From positions 1,364,001 to 1,428,000 of the forward strand of contig NZ_CP087138.1 in the NCBI RefSeq assembly GCF_021650705.1: a DNA stretch of 64,000 nt. Direction: 5' to 3'. The notes below the pieces were generated by a model. That model saw only the letters and a list, made by a program, of their open reading frames with translations, searched no databases and had not been told where the DNA came from. Positions 11,421 to 25,424 of this stretch are shown piece after piece (positions within the stretch are counted from its first letter, which is position 1; the number at the start of each line of letters is the position of its first letter). The stretch comes from Pseudomonas sp. KNUC1026 (lineage in GTDB: Bacteria; Pseudomonadota; Gammaproteobacteria; Pseudomonadales; Pseudomonadaceae). A program made the translations under genes and the position numbers.

Positions 11421-13763
11421 GTGCAATCAGGTTTCATACTCACCCGCCACTGGCACGACACCCCACAGGGCTGTGTGCTGGAGTACTGGCTGGCCACCGA
11501 CCACGGCCCGCTTTGCGTGCGCACGGCGCCGCAACCTCAGGTGGCGTTCGTGCCGGCGGCCCAGCAGGCCAGGGCGCAGCAGTTGCTGGCCGAGGTGCCT
11601 GGGCTCAGTTGGCAAACCCTTGCCTTGAAGGATTTTCGCCAGCGCCCGGTCGTGGGCCTCTACGCCGAGCAGTACCAACAGTTGCTCACCGCCCGGGCAA
11701 GCTTGCGCGCCAGCGCCGTGGACCTCTACGAAGCCGACATTCGCCCGCCTGACCGCTACCTCATGGAGCGCTTCATCACCGCGCCCGTGCGCGTGGCCGG
11801 GCAGGGCGATGGCGCGAGCCGCCTGGCCAATGCGCGCCTGCGCCCACAGGACGGCTATCGCCCAAGGCTGCGCATGGTGTCTCTGGATATCGAGACCAGC
11901 GAACGCGGCGATCTCTATTGCATCGGCTTGCAGGGCTGCGGGCAGCGGCAGGTGTTCATGCTCGGGGCGCCGGTCAACCCGCCTGAGGCACTGGGGTTCG
12001 ACCTGGCCTGGCGGCCCACCCGTGCAGCCTTGATCGAAGCGCTCAACGCCTGGCTTGCCGAACACGACCCGGACGTGATCATCGGCTGGAACCTGGTGCA
12101 GTTCGACGTGCGCGTGCTGCATGAGCAGGCCCGCCGCGAAGGTGTGCCGCTGCGCCTGGGCCGCGATGGCCAGGCCTTGCGCTGGCGCGAGCATCCCGAC
12201 GGTAACCACGGTTTCGCGGAAGTGGCCGGGCGCTGGCTGGTGGATGGCATCGAGGCACTGCGTTCGGCGACCTGGAGTTTTCCGTCATTCAGCCTGGAAT
12301 ACGTGGCGCGCCAACTGCTGGGCGATGGCAAGGCCATTTCCACGCCCTATCAGCGCATGGACGAGATCAACCGGATGTTCGCCGAGGACCAGCCCGCGCT
12401 TGCCCGCTACAACCTGCAGGATTGCGAGCTGGTGACGCGAATCTTCGAGCGCACCGACCTGCTGGCGTTTCTGCTCGAACGCTCGAGCGTCACCGGCTTG
12501 CCGGGCGATCGCAGCGGCGGCTCGGTGGCAGCCTTCACTCATCTGTATTTGCCGCCGATGCACAGGCAGGGTTTCGTGGCGCCCAACCTGGGCGAGAAAT
12601 GCCTCAGGCCAGCCCTGGCGGCTTCGTCATGGATTCCCGGCCCGGGCTCTACGATTCGGTGCTGGTGCTGGACTACAAAAGCCTTTACCCCTCGATCATC
12701 CGCACCTTTCTGATCGACCCGGTAGGGTTGATCGAAGGCTTGCGCGAGCCGGAGCAGGCGGTGCCCGGCTTTCGCGATGCGCTGTTTTCCCGCACCGCCC
12801 ATTGCCTGCCGGCCATCGTCGAGCGGGTCTGGCAGGGCCGGGAGGCCGCCAAGAAAGCCGGCAATGCGCCGCTGTCGCAGGCGCTGAAGATCATCATGAA
12901 CGCCTTCTACGGCGTGCTCGGTTCCAGCGGCTGCCGATTTTTCGATACGCGCCTGGCCAGCTCCATCACCTTGCGCGGCCACTGGATCATGGCCCAGACC
13001 CGGCAGTGGATCGAAGCCCAGGGTTATCAGGTGATCTACGGTGACACCGACTCCACCTTCATCTGGCTCGGCAAGGCCACGCCGCACGTGCAGGCCTGTG
13101 AAATCGGCCAGGCGCTGGCACGTGGCATCAATAGCTTGTGGCAGCAGAAGCTTGCCGAAGAGTTCAACCTGAGCAGCGCGCTGGAGCTTCAGTTCGAAAC
13201 CCACTACCAGCGCTTTCTGATGCCGACCATCCGCGGCACCGAGGAGGGGAGCAAGAAGCGCTACGCGGGGCTGGTCGGTGGCGAGCAGGGAAGGCTGGTG
13301 TTCAAGGGGCTTGAAACGGTGCGCAGTGACTGGTCGCCGCTGGCGCGGGAGTTTCAGCAGGCACTCTACGAGCGGATCTTCAAGGGCGAGCCGTTCGAGC
13401 AGTGGCTGCGCGAGTACGTGGCAAGCACCCTGGGCGGCGAGCTTGACGACAAGCTGGTGCTGCGCAAGCGCCTGCGCCGGCCGTTGGCCGAGTACCAGCG
13501 CCACGTGCCGCCCCATGTACGCGCCGCGCGCCTGGCGGATGAGGTAAACGCACGCCTCGGCCGGCCGCTCCAGTACCAGCGTGGCGGCTGGATCGACTAT
13601 GTGATCAGCACCGCCGGCCCTGAACCACTGGAGGCACGCCGAGCGCCCCTGGACTACAGCCATTACCTGGAGCGCCAGTTCACGGCCGGTCGCCGAGGCG
13701 ATCCTGCCGTTCGTGGGCGTGCGTTTCGAAGCGTTGATCGACGGCCAGTTGGGGCTGTTCTGA
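11421..13763 (+). CDS. polB: DNA polymerase II (family B), two frame breaks as sequenced
   Basis: This is a damage-inducible family B DNA polymerase with 3'-5' exonuclease; repaired length 780 residues, normal for Pol II. The start is GTG (QSGFILTRHW). The exonuclease Asp-Glu motif is visible as VSLDIETSERG. Polymerase motif A is LDYKSLYPSIIRTF, followed by KIIMNAFYGVLGSSGCRF, and motif C is IYGDTDSTF. The frame breaks at about 12595-12603, where one base is missing between NLGEK and PQASPGGFVMDSRP. It breaks again at about 13680-13683, where one base is extra, restoring RPVAEAILPFVGVRFEALI and the final GLF. The shifts cancel. The TGA (13761-13763) directly abuts the stop of the convergent methyltransferase gene. 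No SOS box was identified upstream. Confidence 0.92.
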
Positions 13764-14560
13764 TCAGGGCAGGATCTTCACCGTGTGCACTGCCACCGTA
13801 TGGTAGGGCACGCTGACGATGTCGCGCCCGGCCAGCTCAGGGTCCTCGGCGATCAATTGGCGTACATCGTCCATCAAGGCGGCGCGTTGATCGTCGGGCA
13901 GGGCCGCGATGAAGCTGATCGAACCGATCCGCCGCACGATCACGTCCTCCGGCGAACCGGTATGGTTGTGCAGCCAGTCTTTTTCGCTGAGCGGTGCGTA
14001 TTTGCCGCCGAAATGCTGGTTGAGCACCTGCCGCCACTGCCCGCTGTAATAGCGCGGGAAGTCACCGGCGTGGCGGTTGACGATCGCTGCCAGCCGCTCC
14101 ACCCAGGGCACGCGGGTATCGCGCAGGTTCCAGACCATGCCCAGGCGCCCCCGGGTTTGAGCACCCGATGGATTTCGGTCAAGGTCTCGGGGTTGGCGAA
14201 CAGGTGGAAGGCCTGGGCACATATCACCACGTCGACCCGCCCGGCCGGCAGCGGAATGGCTTCGGCCTGGCCTTCGAGCAGGCGCACCTCCGGGTGCTTG
14301 CGCGCGAATGAATAGCGCATGCGCGGCTCAGGCTCCACGGCAATCACATCGGCGCCCACCTCCAGCAGGCGGCGGGTGAACTTCCCGGTGCCGGCGCCCA
14401 GGTCCAGCACCGTGACACCGGGGCGAATCTGCAAATCGCGGCGCAGCCAGTCGTTGATCGCGTCCGGGTAACCCGGCCGGCCTTTTTCATAAGTGTCGGA
14501 GACTGCGCCAAAACCTTTGAACAGCGGCGGCAGGTGCAGCATTTCACGCAGGCTTTTCAT
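13764..14560 (-). CDS. Class I SAM-dependent methyltransferase, frame break
   Basis: The protein has a Methyltransf_11-type fold. SAM motif I is VLDLGAGTGKFTRRL, followed by VIAVEPEPRMR, the acidic and aromatic DVVICAQAFHLF and the post-motif HRVLKPGGRLGMVWN. The start ATG at 14560 (MKSLREML) has GAGGGAG five bases upstream; a longer in-frame start at 14596 lacks this. One C is missing from the C-run at 14148-14152 (plus strand), so GGRLGMVWNLRD is split and the C-terminal third lies in another frame. Repaired length is 265 residues. The substrate is unknown; such proteins act on small molecules such as quinone precursors. It ends tail-to-tail with polB with no gap. Confidence 0.8.
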
Positions 14561-14640
14561 GATGGCTCCCTCGCTCGGTGCATCTGGCGCGAACACGATG
14601 GGCCTTTACAGGCGCCAGAGGCGGTACCGCACAGCCTAGT

Positions 14641-15548
14641 TCACGCGCGCAGGTTCTGTTCTGTCAGGCGCTGGACGGCGAGGCGGCGGTAATCGGTAGG
14701 GGTCATGCCTTTGAGCTGTTGAAAGCGGCGGTTGAAGTTGGAGAGGTTGTTGAAGCCCGATGCGAAGCAGATATCGGTCACTGGCTTGTCGCCTTCGACC
14801 AGCAGCTCGCAGGACTTGCTGATGCGCAGCCGATTGACGAATTCGACGAAACTGCGCCCCGTTGCCTGTTTGAAGACGCGGGAGAAATAGGTCGGCTTCA
14901 TGTTCAGGTGGCCCGCCACTTCTTCGAGCGACAGCTCCCGGCCATAGTGGCTGAAGATGTAGTCCACCGCGCGGTTGGTGCGCTCGACGTGGCTTTCGTC
15001 GGCGAGCGCCGAAGCGCTGGTGGCGGAGAGCAACTGATAGTCTTCGCTGCCGGCCAGCAACTCCATGAGAATCAGAAACCAGCCGAGCCGGCTACCGCCC
15101 TGGCTGTTCTCGATGCGCTGCATCAGCCGGGTGGCCTCGGCGATCAGTGCGCGGTCGCGAAACTCGATGCCATAGCGGGCGCGCTCGAGCATCGGTGCCA
15201 TCGGGCGCAGCTCGCTGAACACCTGAGCGGCGCTGTCGAACAGCTCGTCGGTGAAGTTCACCAGCATGTCACGCCGGCCTACGTGCTCGCCTTCAGCCAA
15301 CTGGCTGATCCAGTTGTGGGGCAGGTTGGGCCCGGTGAGAACAGGCTGCCGGGGTGGAAGTTGCCGATGTAGTCGCCGATGAACACCTTGCCGGCACTGG
15401 CCACGATCAGGTGCAGCTCGTATTCCTTGTGAAAGTGCCAGCGCACCAGGGGGCTGGGGAAGCCGTGCTGGCGATAGATGATCGACATGCCCCCGTGGTC
15501 GTCCATCAACTCATAGGAAGGCTCGGTGATGCGCGGGGTTCGGCTCAT
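14641..15548 (-). CDS. AraC-family transcriptional regulator, frame break
   Basis: An N-terminal cupin-like sensor domain (FHKEYELHLIVASAGKVFIG, then GDYIGNFHPGSLF) is followed by a C-terminal AraC DNA-binding domain. The latter has two helix-turn-helix units, LSLEEVAGHLNMKPTYFSRVF and VTDICFASGFNNLSNFNRRF, ending in the usual TPTDYRR. The start at 15548 gives MSRTPRITEPSYELM. One base is missing near 15339-15340: GSLF should continue LTGPNLPHNWISQL, which is in the next frame. Repaired length is about 302 residues. The ligand is unknown. The cupin plus HTH layout is typical of regulators of sugar or carbon-source genes, but no obvious target operon is adjacent. Confidence 0.82.
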
Positions 15549-15630
15549 GTGCGTGCCTGTTGTTATCGGCGTTCTGCGGCGAGCATAAGCGGCAGCCACG
15601 CGGCTGTACAAGCCCGCATGGCGCGAGTGG

Positions 15631-16554
15631 TCAGCGCCCTGGGCGGCCGAACGCGTAGGCCTGTGCGCCTTGCTGCAGGTGGTCGCGGGCATCTTCGACC
15701 AGGCGAACGGCTTCGCGCATCTGCTCCTGGCTGCCATTGCCCGAGCCTTCGTCGCGATGGCGCAGGCCAGCGATCAACGTATCGATCAGCGTGAAAGCCG
15801 ACCACAGGCCGCTGCCGCGGGCCTTGGGCCCAACCGGTGCGAACAGTGTTCTGGTCGTGGCGCGCGCTACCGGTGCGGCGGGGGAGTCGGTGATGCTCAC
15901 CACCGTGGCCCCTTGCCGGGTAACCAGCGTCGCCAGTGCTTCGACCTCGGGGTGATAGGGCGGCAGGCTGAAGATCAGCACCACATCCTGTGCGCCAGCG
16001 TGCAACAGGCGGCTGACCGCAGGTTGCAGACCCGAGGCCAGGGTGACCGTCTGGCAGGTGCGATTCAGCGTTTCCAGTTGTGAGGCGGCCAGGTGTACCA
16101 GCGAGCAGCATTGCGCTGCGCCGACGACATACACTTCCCGGGCGCCAGCCAGGATGTGGAGCACCTCATCGAGCATCCCGGTGGAGTTATGCCGGCGGAT
16201 CAACGCCAGCTCCCCGTGTGCCAGGTTCAACTGATGTTCGAGCGAGAAGCTTTCCGAGGCGGCGCTGGTCACTGGCGCCTGAGGTGAAATCACTGTCAGC
16301 AAATGGTGGATCAAGGCGTTGCGCAGGCCGGTGAAACCATTCATGCCCATCTTGTTGCCCAGCCGGTTGACTGCTGCCGGCGACGTGCCGCTCTCCCGGC
16401 CGATTTCGCTGATGCTCAGCATGGCCGCGCGTAACGGATTACGCAGGATGAAATCGGCAACCTTGCGCTGCGCCGGTTTCAACGTTTCAAGGATATCCGT
16501 AAGTTTGCGCATCACGGGTGTGTCGAACACCGGGATACCCGTTGTGTCGTTCAT
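15631..16554 (-). CDS. MurR/RpiR-family transcriptional regulator with SIS domain
   Basis: The protein has 307 residues. The N-terminal HTH_6 domain (KPAQRKVADFILRNP, then SISEIGRESGTSPAAVNRLGNKMGM) is followed by a SIS phosphosugar-binding domain (REVYVVGAAQCCSLVHLAASQL, VVLIFSLPPYHPEVEALA, GATVVSITDSPAAPVARAT). ATG 16554 is preferred, with AGGAG nine bases upstream. RpiR regulators sense sugar phosphates and usually repress or activate nearby catabolic genes. None is visible here, as the flanking genes are an AraC regulator and a response regulator. The C-terminal 40 residues are charged and end in AYAFGRPGR. Confidence 0.83.
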   Translation of the reverse strand: MNDTTGIPVFDTPVMRKLTDILETLKPAQRKVADFILRNPLRAAMLSISEIGRESGTSPAAVNRLGNKMGMNGFTGLRNALIHHLLTVISPQAPVTSAASESFSLEHQLNLAHGELALIRRHNSTGMLDEVLHILAGAREVYVVGAAQCCSLVHLAASQLETLNRTCQTVTLASGLQPAVSRLLHAGAQDVVLIFSLPPYHPEVEALATLVTRQGATVVSITDSPAAPVARATTRTLFAPVGPKARGSGLWSAFTLIDTLIAGLRHRDEGSGNGSQEQMREAVRLVEDARDHLQQGAQAYAFGRPGR

Positions 16555-16701
16555 ACTTTTGCGCTCCTGCGATAGGGCTGGTGGGAACATCTGCAAGACA
16601 TTTCACCGGCAGGAGTGTAGTTGCAGATGCAACCAGATCCAAGCCAAAGATTTTGACGCTACAAGGGCTGGCGCTGGGCCGTTGACGGCAGCCTGGCGCC
16701 A

Positions 16702-17074
16702 TCAGGCGAGCATGGCGTGGACCCGGTCGCGCAGTTGGTCGATGGAGAAGGGCTTGCTGATCAGCTGTGCGCCCTCGGGTACGTCAAGCCCGGCATAACC
16801 ACTGGCCACAAGTACCGGCAGGCCCGGGCGCAATGCACGCGCGCAACCGGCCAGTGCCAGGCCGTCACGCTCCTGAGCGTCACGCAGGCCGACGTCGGTA
16901 ACCATCAGCGCCAGCGCCTGGCCGAGGTTCTCCAGCACCGCCATCGCACTGTCCCAGTCCTCTGCCTCAAGGACAGTGAAGCCTTCTTCCTCCAGCACAT
17001 CGACCATCAGCATCCGTACGATCGCGTCGTCTTCGACCAGCAGCAGGGTCAGGGGCTAATGCAACATCAGGCAT
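16702..17074 (-). CDS. Single-domain response regulator, likely frame break at the N-terminus
   Basis: The receiver domain is visible as LTLLLVEDDAIVRMLMVDVLEEEGF (acidic pocket ED), LMVTDVGLRD (phospho-acceptor Asp), PVLVASGYAG and the conserved Lys in LISKPFSID. No output domain follows, so it would act in a phosphorelay. The frame containing VEDD has an in-frame TAG just upstream and no ATG, GTG or TTG before the acidic pocket. The nearest internal ATG would remove beta-1 and the acidic residues. If one C is restored to the four-base run at 17052-17055 (plus strand GGGG), an ATG at 17074 gives MPDVALAPLTLLLVEDD. I take that as the true start. A phosphorelay operon begins 256 bases away on the other strand. 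Confidence 0.68.
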
Positions 17075-17330
17075 GGAGTAAAGGGTCCGGATAATGGGAA
17101 ATGAGGCGAGTGGGCATTGAGTGCGCCAGGCACAGCGTAAGTTCCGTTTTCCTGCAAGTTTTGCGGAAACGTCTGATTGACACGCAGGAAATGTTACTCG
17201 ATGTAAGCGATATCCTACGTCAAATCAGCCTGATGAATAAGACTTTTCATCGGCTCGTGTAGGAAAAATCTTCGCGCCCGTCAGATTTACGGCAGAATCT
17301 GCGCTCTCGTATTTGACACAGGCCACGGAC

Positions 17331-20828
<3,498 letters not shown>

Positions 20829-21668
20829 TTGTCGACTGAGCAGGCCCCTGTACCCGAGCGCAACACCGATATCGAAATTCGGCTGTTGATCGAGGCGATC
20901 TACTTGAAGTACAGCTACGACTTTCGCGACTACTCCGGCGCCTCGATCAAGCGCCGGGTTGCCCATGCGCTGCGCCAGTTCGAGTGCCGCAGCATTTCGG
21001 CATTGCAGGAGCGTGTGCTGTACGAGCCCAGCGTGTTCCTGCAGTTGCTGCAGTACCTGACGATCCCGGTCAGCGAGATGTTCCGTGACCCGGAGCACTT
21101 TCTGGTGCTGCGCCGCGACGTGGTGCCGCTGCTCAAGACCTACCCCTCGCTCAAGCTGTGGGTGGCCGGTTGCAGCACCGGCGAGGAGGTCTACTCGATG
21201 GCCATCATGCTGCTCGAAGAAGGGCTGCTGGATCGCACGCTCATCTACGCGACCGACATCAACCCCACCTCGCTCGAGAAAGCGCGGCAGGGCATCTATC
21301 CGCTCAAGCTGATGGAAGACTGGGCCGACAGCTACCAGCGCGCCGGTGGCCGCCGGCAATTGGCCGACTATTACACCGCCGCCTACGACCGCGCCATCAT
21401 GGACAGCCGGCTGCGCGAGAACGTGACCTTCGCCGACCACAGCCTGGCGACCGACAGCGTGTTCTCCGAGACGCACCTGGTGAGCTGCCGCAACGTGCTA
21501 ATCTATTTCAACAAGCCGCTGCAGAACCGTGCGTTCGGCCTGTTTCACGAATCGCTCTGCCACCGCGGCTTCCTGATGTTGGGCAGCCGGGAAACCCTGG
21601 ATTTCTCCGCCTACAGCGAGCGTTTCGAAACCCTGGCCAAGCCTGAACGGATCTATCGCAAGCTATGA
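20829..21668 (+). CDS. cheR: CheR-type protein-glutamate O-methyltransferase
   Basis: The protein has 279 residues and begins with a TTG directly after the kinase stop, with GGAG nine bases before it. The N-terminal CheR helical domain includes YDFRDYSGASIKRRVAHALR. The SAM-binding domain starts LKLWVAGCSTGEEVYSMAIML and includes LIYATDINPTSLEKARQG, FADHSLATDSVFSE and VSCRNVLIYFNKPLQ. CheR enzymes methylate glutamates in receptor or CHASE3/HAMP-type signalling helices. No chemoreceptor is encoded nearby, so the likely partner is the adjacent CHASE3 kinase or a receptor encoded elsewhere. The 3' end overlaps cheB by four bases. Confidence 0.88.
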   Translation: MSTEQAPVPERNTDIEIRLLIEAIYLKYSYDFRDYSGASIKRRVAHALRQFECRSISALQERVLYEPSVFLQLLQYLTIPVSEMFRDPEHFLVLRRDVVPLLKTYPSLKLWVAGCSTGEEVYSMAIMLLEEGLLDRTLIYATDINPTSLEKARQGIYPLKLMEDWADSYQRAGGRRQLADYYTAAYDRAIMDSRLRENVTFADHSLATDSVFSETHLVSCRNVLIYFNKPLQNRAFGLFHESLCHRGFLMLGSRETLDFSAYSERFETLAKPERIYRKL

Positions 21669-22266
21669 AGAACCGCTACCAGGCGGTGGTGGTGGGTGCT
21701 TCGGCCGGGGGGTCGAAGCCTTGTTGGCACTTTTTGGCCGGCTGCCGGTCGATTATGCGCTGCCGATCATCACCGTGCTTCACCTGCCTGACGGCCGCCA
21801 CAGCCAACTGGCTGAGGTATTCGAGCGCAGGCTCGGGCGGCCGGTACGCGAGGCGTGTGACAAAGCCTGCGTGGAGCCGGGGCTGATTTATTTCGCCGGG
21901 CCCAGCTATCACCTGTCGGTGGAGCGGGACCTGACGTTTTCGCTGAGCCAGGAGGAGCGCGTTCATTACTCCCGGCCTTCTATCGACGTGCTGTTCGAGT
22001 CGGCCGCTGATGCCTGGGGCAGCGCCCTGGCCGGTGTACTTTTGACCGGCGCCAATGAAGACGGCGCCCAGGGATTGGCCTGCATTGCCCAACTGGGCGG
22101 CCTGACACTGGTTCAGGACCCGGCCGAGGCGAGGGTTTCGGTGATGCCGGAAGCCGCCCTGAAGCTGATTCGCCCTGATTATCTTTTGCCCATCATGGGC
22201 TTGGCCGATGTGTTGGCCGAACTGGGACCTGGAACATGCAAAGCGCTATCCAAGCCAAACTGCTGA
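21665..22266 (+). CDS. cheB: Stand-alone CheB methylesterase domain protein, frame break
   Basis: This is a protein-glutamate methylesterase lacking the usual N-terminal receiver; repaired length 200 residues. The catalytic Ser sits in GASAGG near residue 15, the His in VLHLPDG, and the Asp in LLTGANEDGAQG. One G is missing from the G-run at 21707-21712, so GASAGG should continue VEALLALFGRLPVD, which lies in the next frame. It overlaps cheR by four bases and the next gene by 31 bases. Without its own receiver, its activity would be set by partner receivers, perhaps those of the flanking kinases. Confidence 0.87.
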
Positions 22267-23428
22267 TCGTCGACGACCTGCCGGAGAACCTGCTGGCACT
22301 CGAAGCATTGATTCGCCAGGACGACCGGCAGGTCTTCCAGGCCCGCTCGGCCGACGAGGCGCTGTCGCTGCTGCTGCAGCACGAGTTTGCGTTGGCCATT
22401 CTGGATGTGCAGATGCCTGGCATGAACGGCTTCGAGCTGGCCGAGCTGATGCGCGGCACGGAAAAGACCAAGCACATCCCCATCGTGTTCGTCAGCGCGG
22501 CGGGCCGCGAGCTGAACTACGCCTTCCACGGCTACGAGAGCGGGGCGGTGGACTTTCTGCAAAAGCCGCTCGACACCCTGGCGGTCAAGAGCAAGGTCGC
22601 TGTGTTCGTCGACCTGTATCGGCAGCGCAAAACTCTCAACGAGCAGCTTGAGGCGCTGGAACGCAGCCGTCAGGAGCAGGAAATTCTCGTGCGCAGGCTG
22701 CAGGTGGCGCAGGCCGAGCTGGAGCACGCCGTGCGCATGCGCGACGACTTCATGTCGATCGTTTCCCACGAGGTGCGCACCCCCTCAACGGCCTGATACT
22801 GGAAACCCAGCTGCGCAAGCTGCACCTGGCCAAGGGCAATGCCGGCGCGTTCACCCTGGACAAGATGGAGGCGATGGTCGGGCGCGATGAGCGGCAGATC
22901 CAGAGCCTGATCCGCCTGATCGAAGACATGCTCGATGTGTCGCGTATCCGGACTGGCAAATTGTCGATCCGGCCAGCGCGGTTCGACCTGGGGCAGATGG
23001 TCGGCAACGCCGTGGAGCGCTTCCTGCCCCAGGCGCAGGCGGCCGGCGTACCGGTTCGCTTCGACTGCGATGAGCCACTGGTGGGCGAGTGGGACGAATT
23101 CCGTGTCGAACAGGTGGTGGCAAACCTGCTGACCAATGCGCTGCGCTACGGCGGCAAGGGCCCGATCGAGGTGGCTGTGCGCCAGGGCGGTGAATTTGCC
23201 CGGGTCGAGGTGCGCGATTACGGCATCGGGATCAGTGAAGCTGACCAAGCGCGCATCTTTCAGCAGTTCGAGCGAGTATCATCGCGCCACAGCGTGGCGG
23301 GCCTGGGGCTGGGCCTGTTCATCTCAGAGCAGATCGTCAGCGCCCATGGCGGGCGCATCGAAGTCAAGAGCGCGCCAGGGGAAGGCGCGCTGTTCAGCGT
23401 GCTGTTGCCGCTGGCGCGCAACCTCTGA
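22236..23428 (+). CDS. Receiver-histidine kinase (REC-HisKA-HATPase), frame break
   Basis: This soluble kinase of 397 residues (repaired) has an N-terminal receiver: LLIVDDLPENLLALEALI, then Asp in LAILDVQMPGMNG and Lys in FLQKPLD. A coiled-coil linker leads to the DHp His in FMSIVSHEVRTPLNG. The ATPase domain has VVANLLTNALRYG, VRDYGIGISEADQARIFQQF and GLGLGLFISEQIVSAHGG. One C is missing from the C-run at 22780-22784, exactly within the phosphorylation helix (RTPLNG reads RTPSTA). The start overlaps the end of cheB. It probably receives phosphate through its own receiver from the hybrid kinase and passes it on to the small regulator downstream; the direction is an inference. Confidence 0.87.
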
Positions 23429-23479
23429 CAACGCCCATGGTCACATGGGCAGCACCGTAGACAGACATAGGCAACACCC

Positions 23480-23857
23480 ATGAGTGGAGATGCACAAGAC
23501 GTGGTACTGGTGGTCGAAGACGAGCCGGTGATTTTGCGGGTTCTGACCGACTATCTGATGGGCGAGGGCTACCACGTGCTTCAGGCCGAAAACGGCACTC
23601 AAGCCTTCGAGATCCTGGCCAGCAAGCCGCACCTGGACCTGATGGTCACCGATTTTCGCCTGCCTGGCGGTATTTCCGGGGTCGACATCGCCGAGCCTGC
23701 GGTAAAACTGCGCCCGGACCTGAAAGTGGTGTTCATCAGCGGCTACCCGGCGGAGATCCTCGACTGCGACCACCCGATCGCACACCGGGCCCCGATCCTG
23801 GCCAAGCCGTTCGACCTAGATGAACTGCAGCGGGTGATTCGCAAGGAATTGGCCTGA
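23480..23857 (+). CDS. Single-domain response regulator
   Basis: The protein has 125 residues and is one receiver domain with no output module. Visible are VVLVVEDEPVILRVLTDYL (acidic pocket), the phospho-acceptor Asp in LMVTDFRLPGG, VVFISGYPAEIL, and the Lys in ILAKPFDLDELQRVI. It lies 51 bases after the receiver-kinase and is the last gene of the signalling operon. A REP-like palindrome starts 14 bases after its stop. It could act as a phosphate sink or as a diffusible output protein, like CheY-type regulators. Confidence 0.88.
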   Translation: MSGDAQDVVLVVEDEPVILRVLTDYLMGEGYHVLQAENGTQAFEILASKPHLDLMVTDFRLPGGISGVDIAEPAVKLRPDLKVVFISGYPAEILDCDHPIAHRAPILAKPFDLDELQRVIRKELA

Positions 23858-23870
23858 GGGGTGGCGGCGA

Positions 23871-23952
23871 GCCGTCGCGCGGCAAGCCGCCCTCCCACGG
23901 TTCGAGGCGCGCTGCCAATTTCGAGTGGGAGGCCGGCTGGCCGGGCGACGGC
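23871..23952. repeat. REP-like palindrome at a convergent gene junction
   Basis: Imperfect arms at 23871-23898 and 23925-23952 face each other and contain CCCTCCCAC and GTGGGAGGCCGGC. The core matches the elements at 96-206 and 42198-42267. It sits between two convergent genes (response regulator and yheU), where it could end transcription from both sides. Confidence 0.7.
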
Positions 23953-23962
23953 TGCTTGGCAC

Positions 23963-24196
23963 CTATAGCCCCTCCAGCAGCTCCTTCGGCACATCATGCC
24001 GGGCCATCAACTGGCACTGCTGGCTTTCAGGATCGAACACAATGAACGCCTGGCTCTTGGCCAACGCCTGGCGCACGCGCAGCACACGGGTGGGCAGAGG
24101 TGTTTCATCGCCATTGTCGGTGCCGTCACGGGTGACGAAGTCTTCGATCAGGCGGGTGAGGGTGTCGGGCTCGAGTGCATCGAATGGAATGATCAT
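23963..24196 (-). CDS. UPF0270 (YheU-like) family protein
   Basis: This is a small protein of 77 residues that begins MIIPFDALEPDTLTRLIEDF and contains VTRDGTDNGDE and RQALAKSQAFIVFDPESQQ. These are the conserved blocks of the UPF0270/YheU family. The family's biochemical role is not established. It has no signal peptide or membrane segment. It is the first gene after the convergent junction and lies just downstream of the NAGGN genes on the same strand. Confidence 0.85.
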   Translation of the reverse strand: MIIPFDALEPDTLTRLIEDFVTRDGTDNGDETPLPTRVLRVRQALAKSQAFIVFDPESQQCQLMARHDVPKELLEGL

Positions 24197-24229
24197 GGGC
24201 GCGAGTGTACTGCGCCCATGCCATGACCG

Positions 24230-25407
24230 TCACTTGTTGATCAGGGTCTCCACCGGCGGTACACGCGTATCGCTTTCCATCTGCGTCTCGTGCTCCAGCT
24301 GCTTGCTGAAATTCTTCAGCGAAGCACTGGCGGGCTGCGCGTCGCTGTCGAACACCGGCGGGCTGAGCAGGTAGGCGGTCAGCAGCCGCGAGAGGGCGTT
24401 GAGGCTGTCGATGTGGGTTCGTTCGTAGCCATGCGTGGCATCGCAGCCAAAGGCGACCAGCGCCGTGCGGATGTCGTGCCCGGCAGTGACGGCCGAATGC
24501 GCATCGCTGTAGTAGTAGCGGAACAGGTCACGCCTGAGCGGCAGGTCATTGTTCTGGCCCAGCGTGAGCAGGTGGCGCGACAGGTGATAGTCGTACGGCC
24601 CGCTGGAGTCCTGCATCGCCACACTCACCGCGTGCTCGCTGGAGTTCTGCCCCGGGCGACCGGGGCGATGTCGATGCCGACGAACTCACTCACATCCCAC
24701 GGCAAGGCAGAGGCCGCGCCAGAACCGGTTTCCTCGGTAATGGTGAACAGCGGATGGCAGTCGATCACCGGCTCCTGGCCGCTTTCCACCACAGCCTTGA
24801 GCGCCGCCAGCAGCGCGGCGACACCGGCTTTGTCATCCAGGTGGCGGGCGCTGATGTGGCCGCTGTCGGTGAATTCGGGCAGCGGGTCGAACGCCACGAA
24901 ATCGCCGACGTTCACGCCCAGGCTTTCACAGTCGGCACGCGTGGCGCAGTAAGCGTCCAGGCGCAGCTCGACGTGATCCCAGCTCACCGGCATCTGGTCG
25001 ATGGCGGTGTTGAAGGCATGCCCACTGGCCATCAGCGGCAGCACGCTGCCGCGAATCACGCCGGTGTCGGTGAACACGCTCACGCGGCTGCCTTCCGCGA
25101 AGCGGCTCGACCAATGGCCGACCGCCGACAGGCCCAGGCGGCCGTTGTCCTGAATCGCCCGCACCGAGGCACCGATGGTGTCCAGGTGAGTGGCCACCGC
25201 ACGGTCGGGCGAGCTCTTGCGGCCCTTGAGCGTGGCGCGGATGGTGCCGCGGCGGGTCAGCTCGAAGGGTATTCCCAATTCGTCCAGGCGCTCGGCCACG
25301 TAGCGCACGATGGTGTCGGTGAAGCCTGTGGGGCTGGGAATGGCGAGCATCTCCAGCAGCACCTTCTGCAGGTAATGAGTATCGGGTTGGGGTAATGCTT
25401 GGCTCAT
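24230..25407 (-). CDS. NAGGN-system M42/M20-type metallopeptidase, frame break
   Basis: This is a zinc peptidase-like protein always found with the N-acetylglutaminylglutamine amide genes; its exact role is unproven. Repaired length is 392 residues. Metal-site motifs are visible as VATHLDTIGA, ARHLDDKAGVAALL and TITEETGSGAA, with a late ATHGYERTHIDSL. The ATG at 25407 has GGAGG five bases upstream. One base is missing at about 24653-24656 (plus strand), so IAPVAPGQNSSEHAV is split between frames. It follows ngg by 17 bases and is the third gene of an asnO-ngg-peptidase operon. Loss of the frame would remove the last third, including metal ligands, so I treat the break as an error. Confidence 0.86.
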
Positions 25408-25424
25408 GGTGCCTCCCAATCGGA

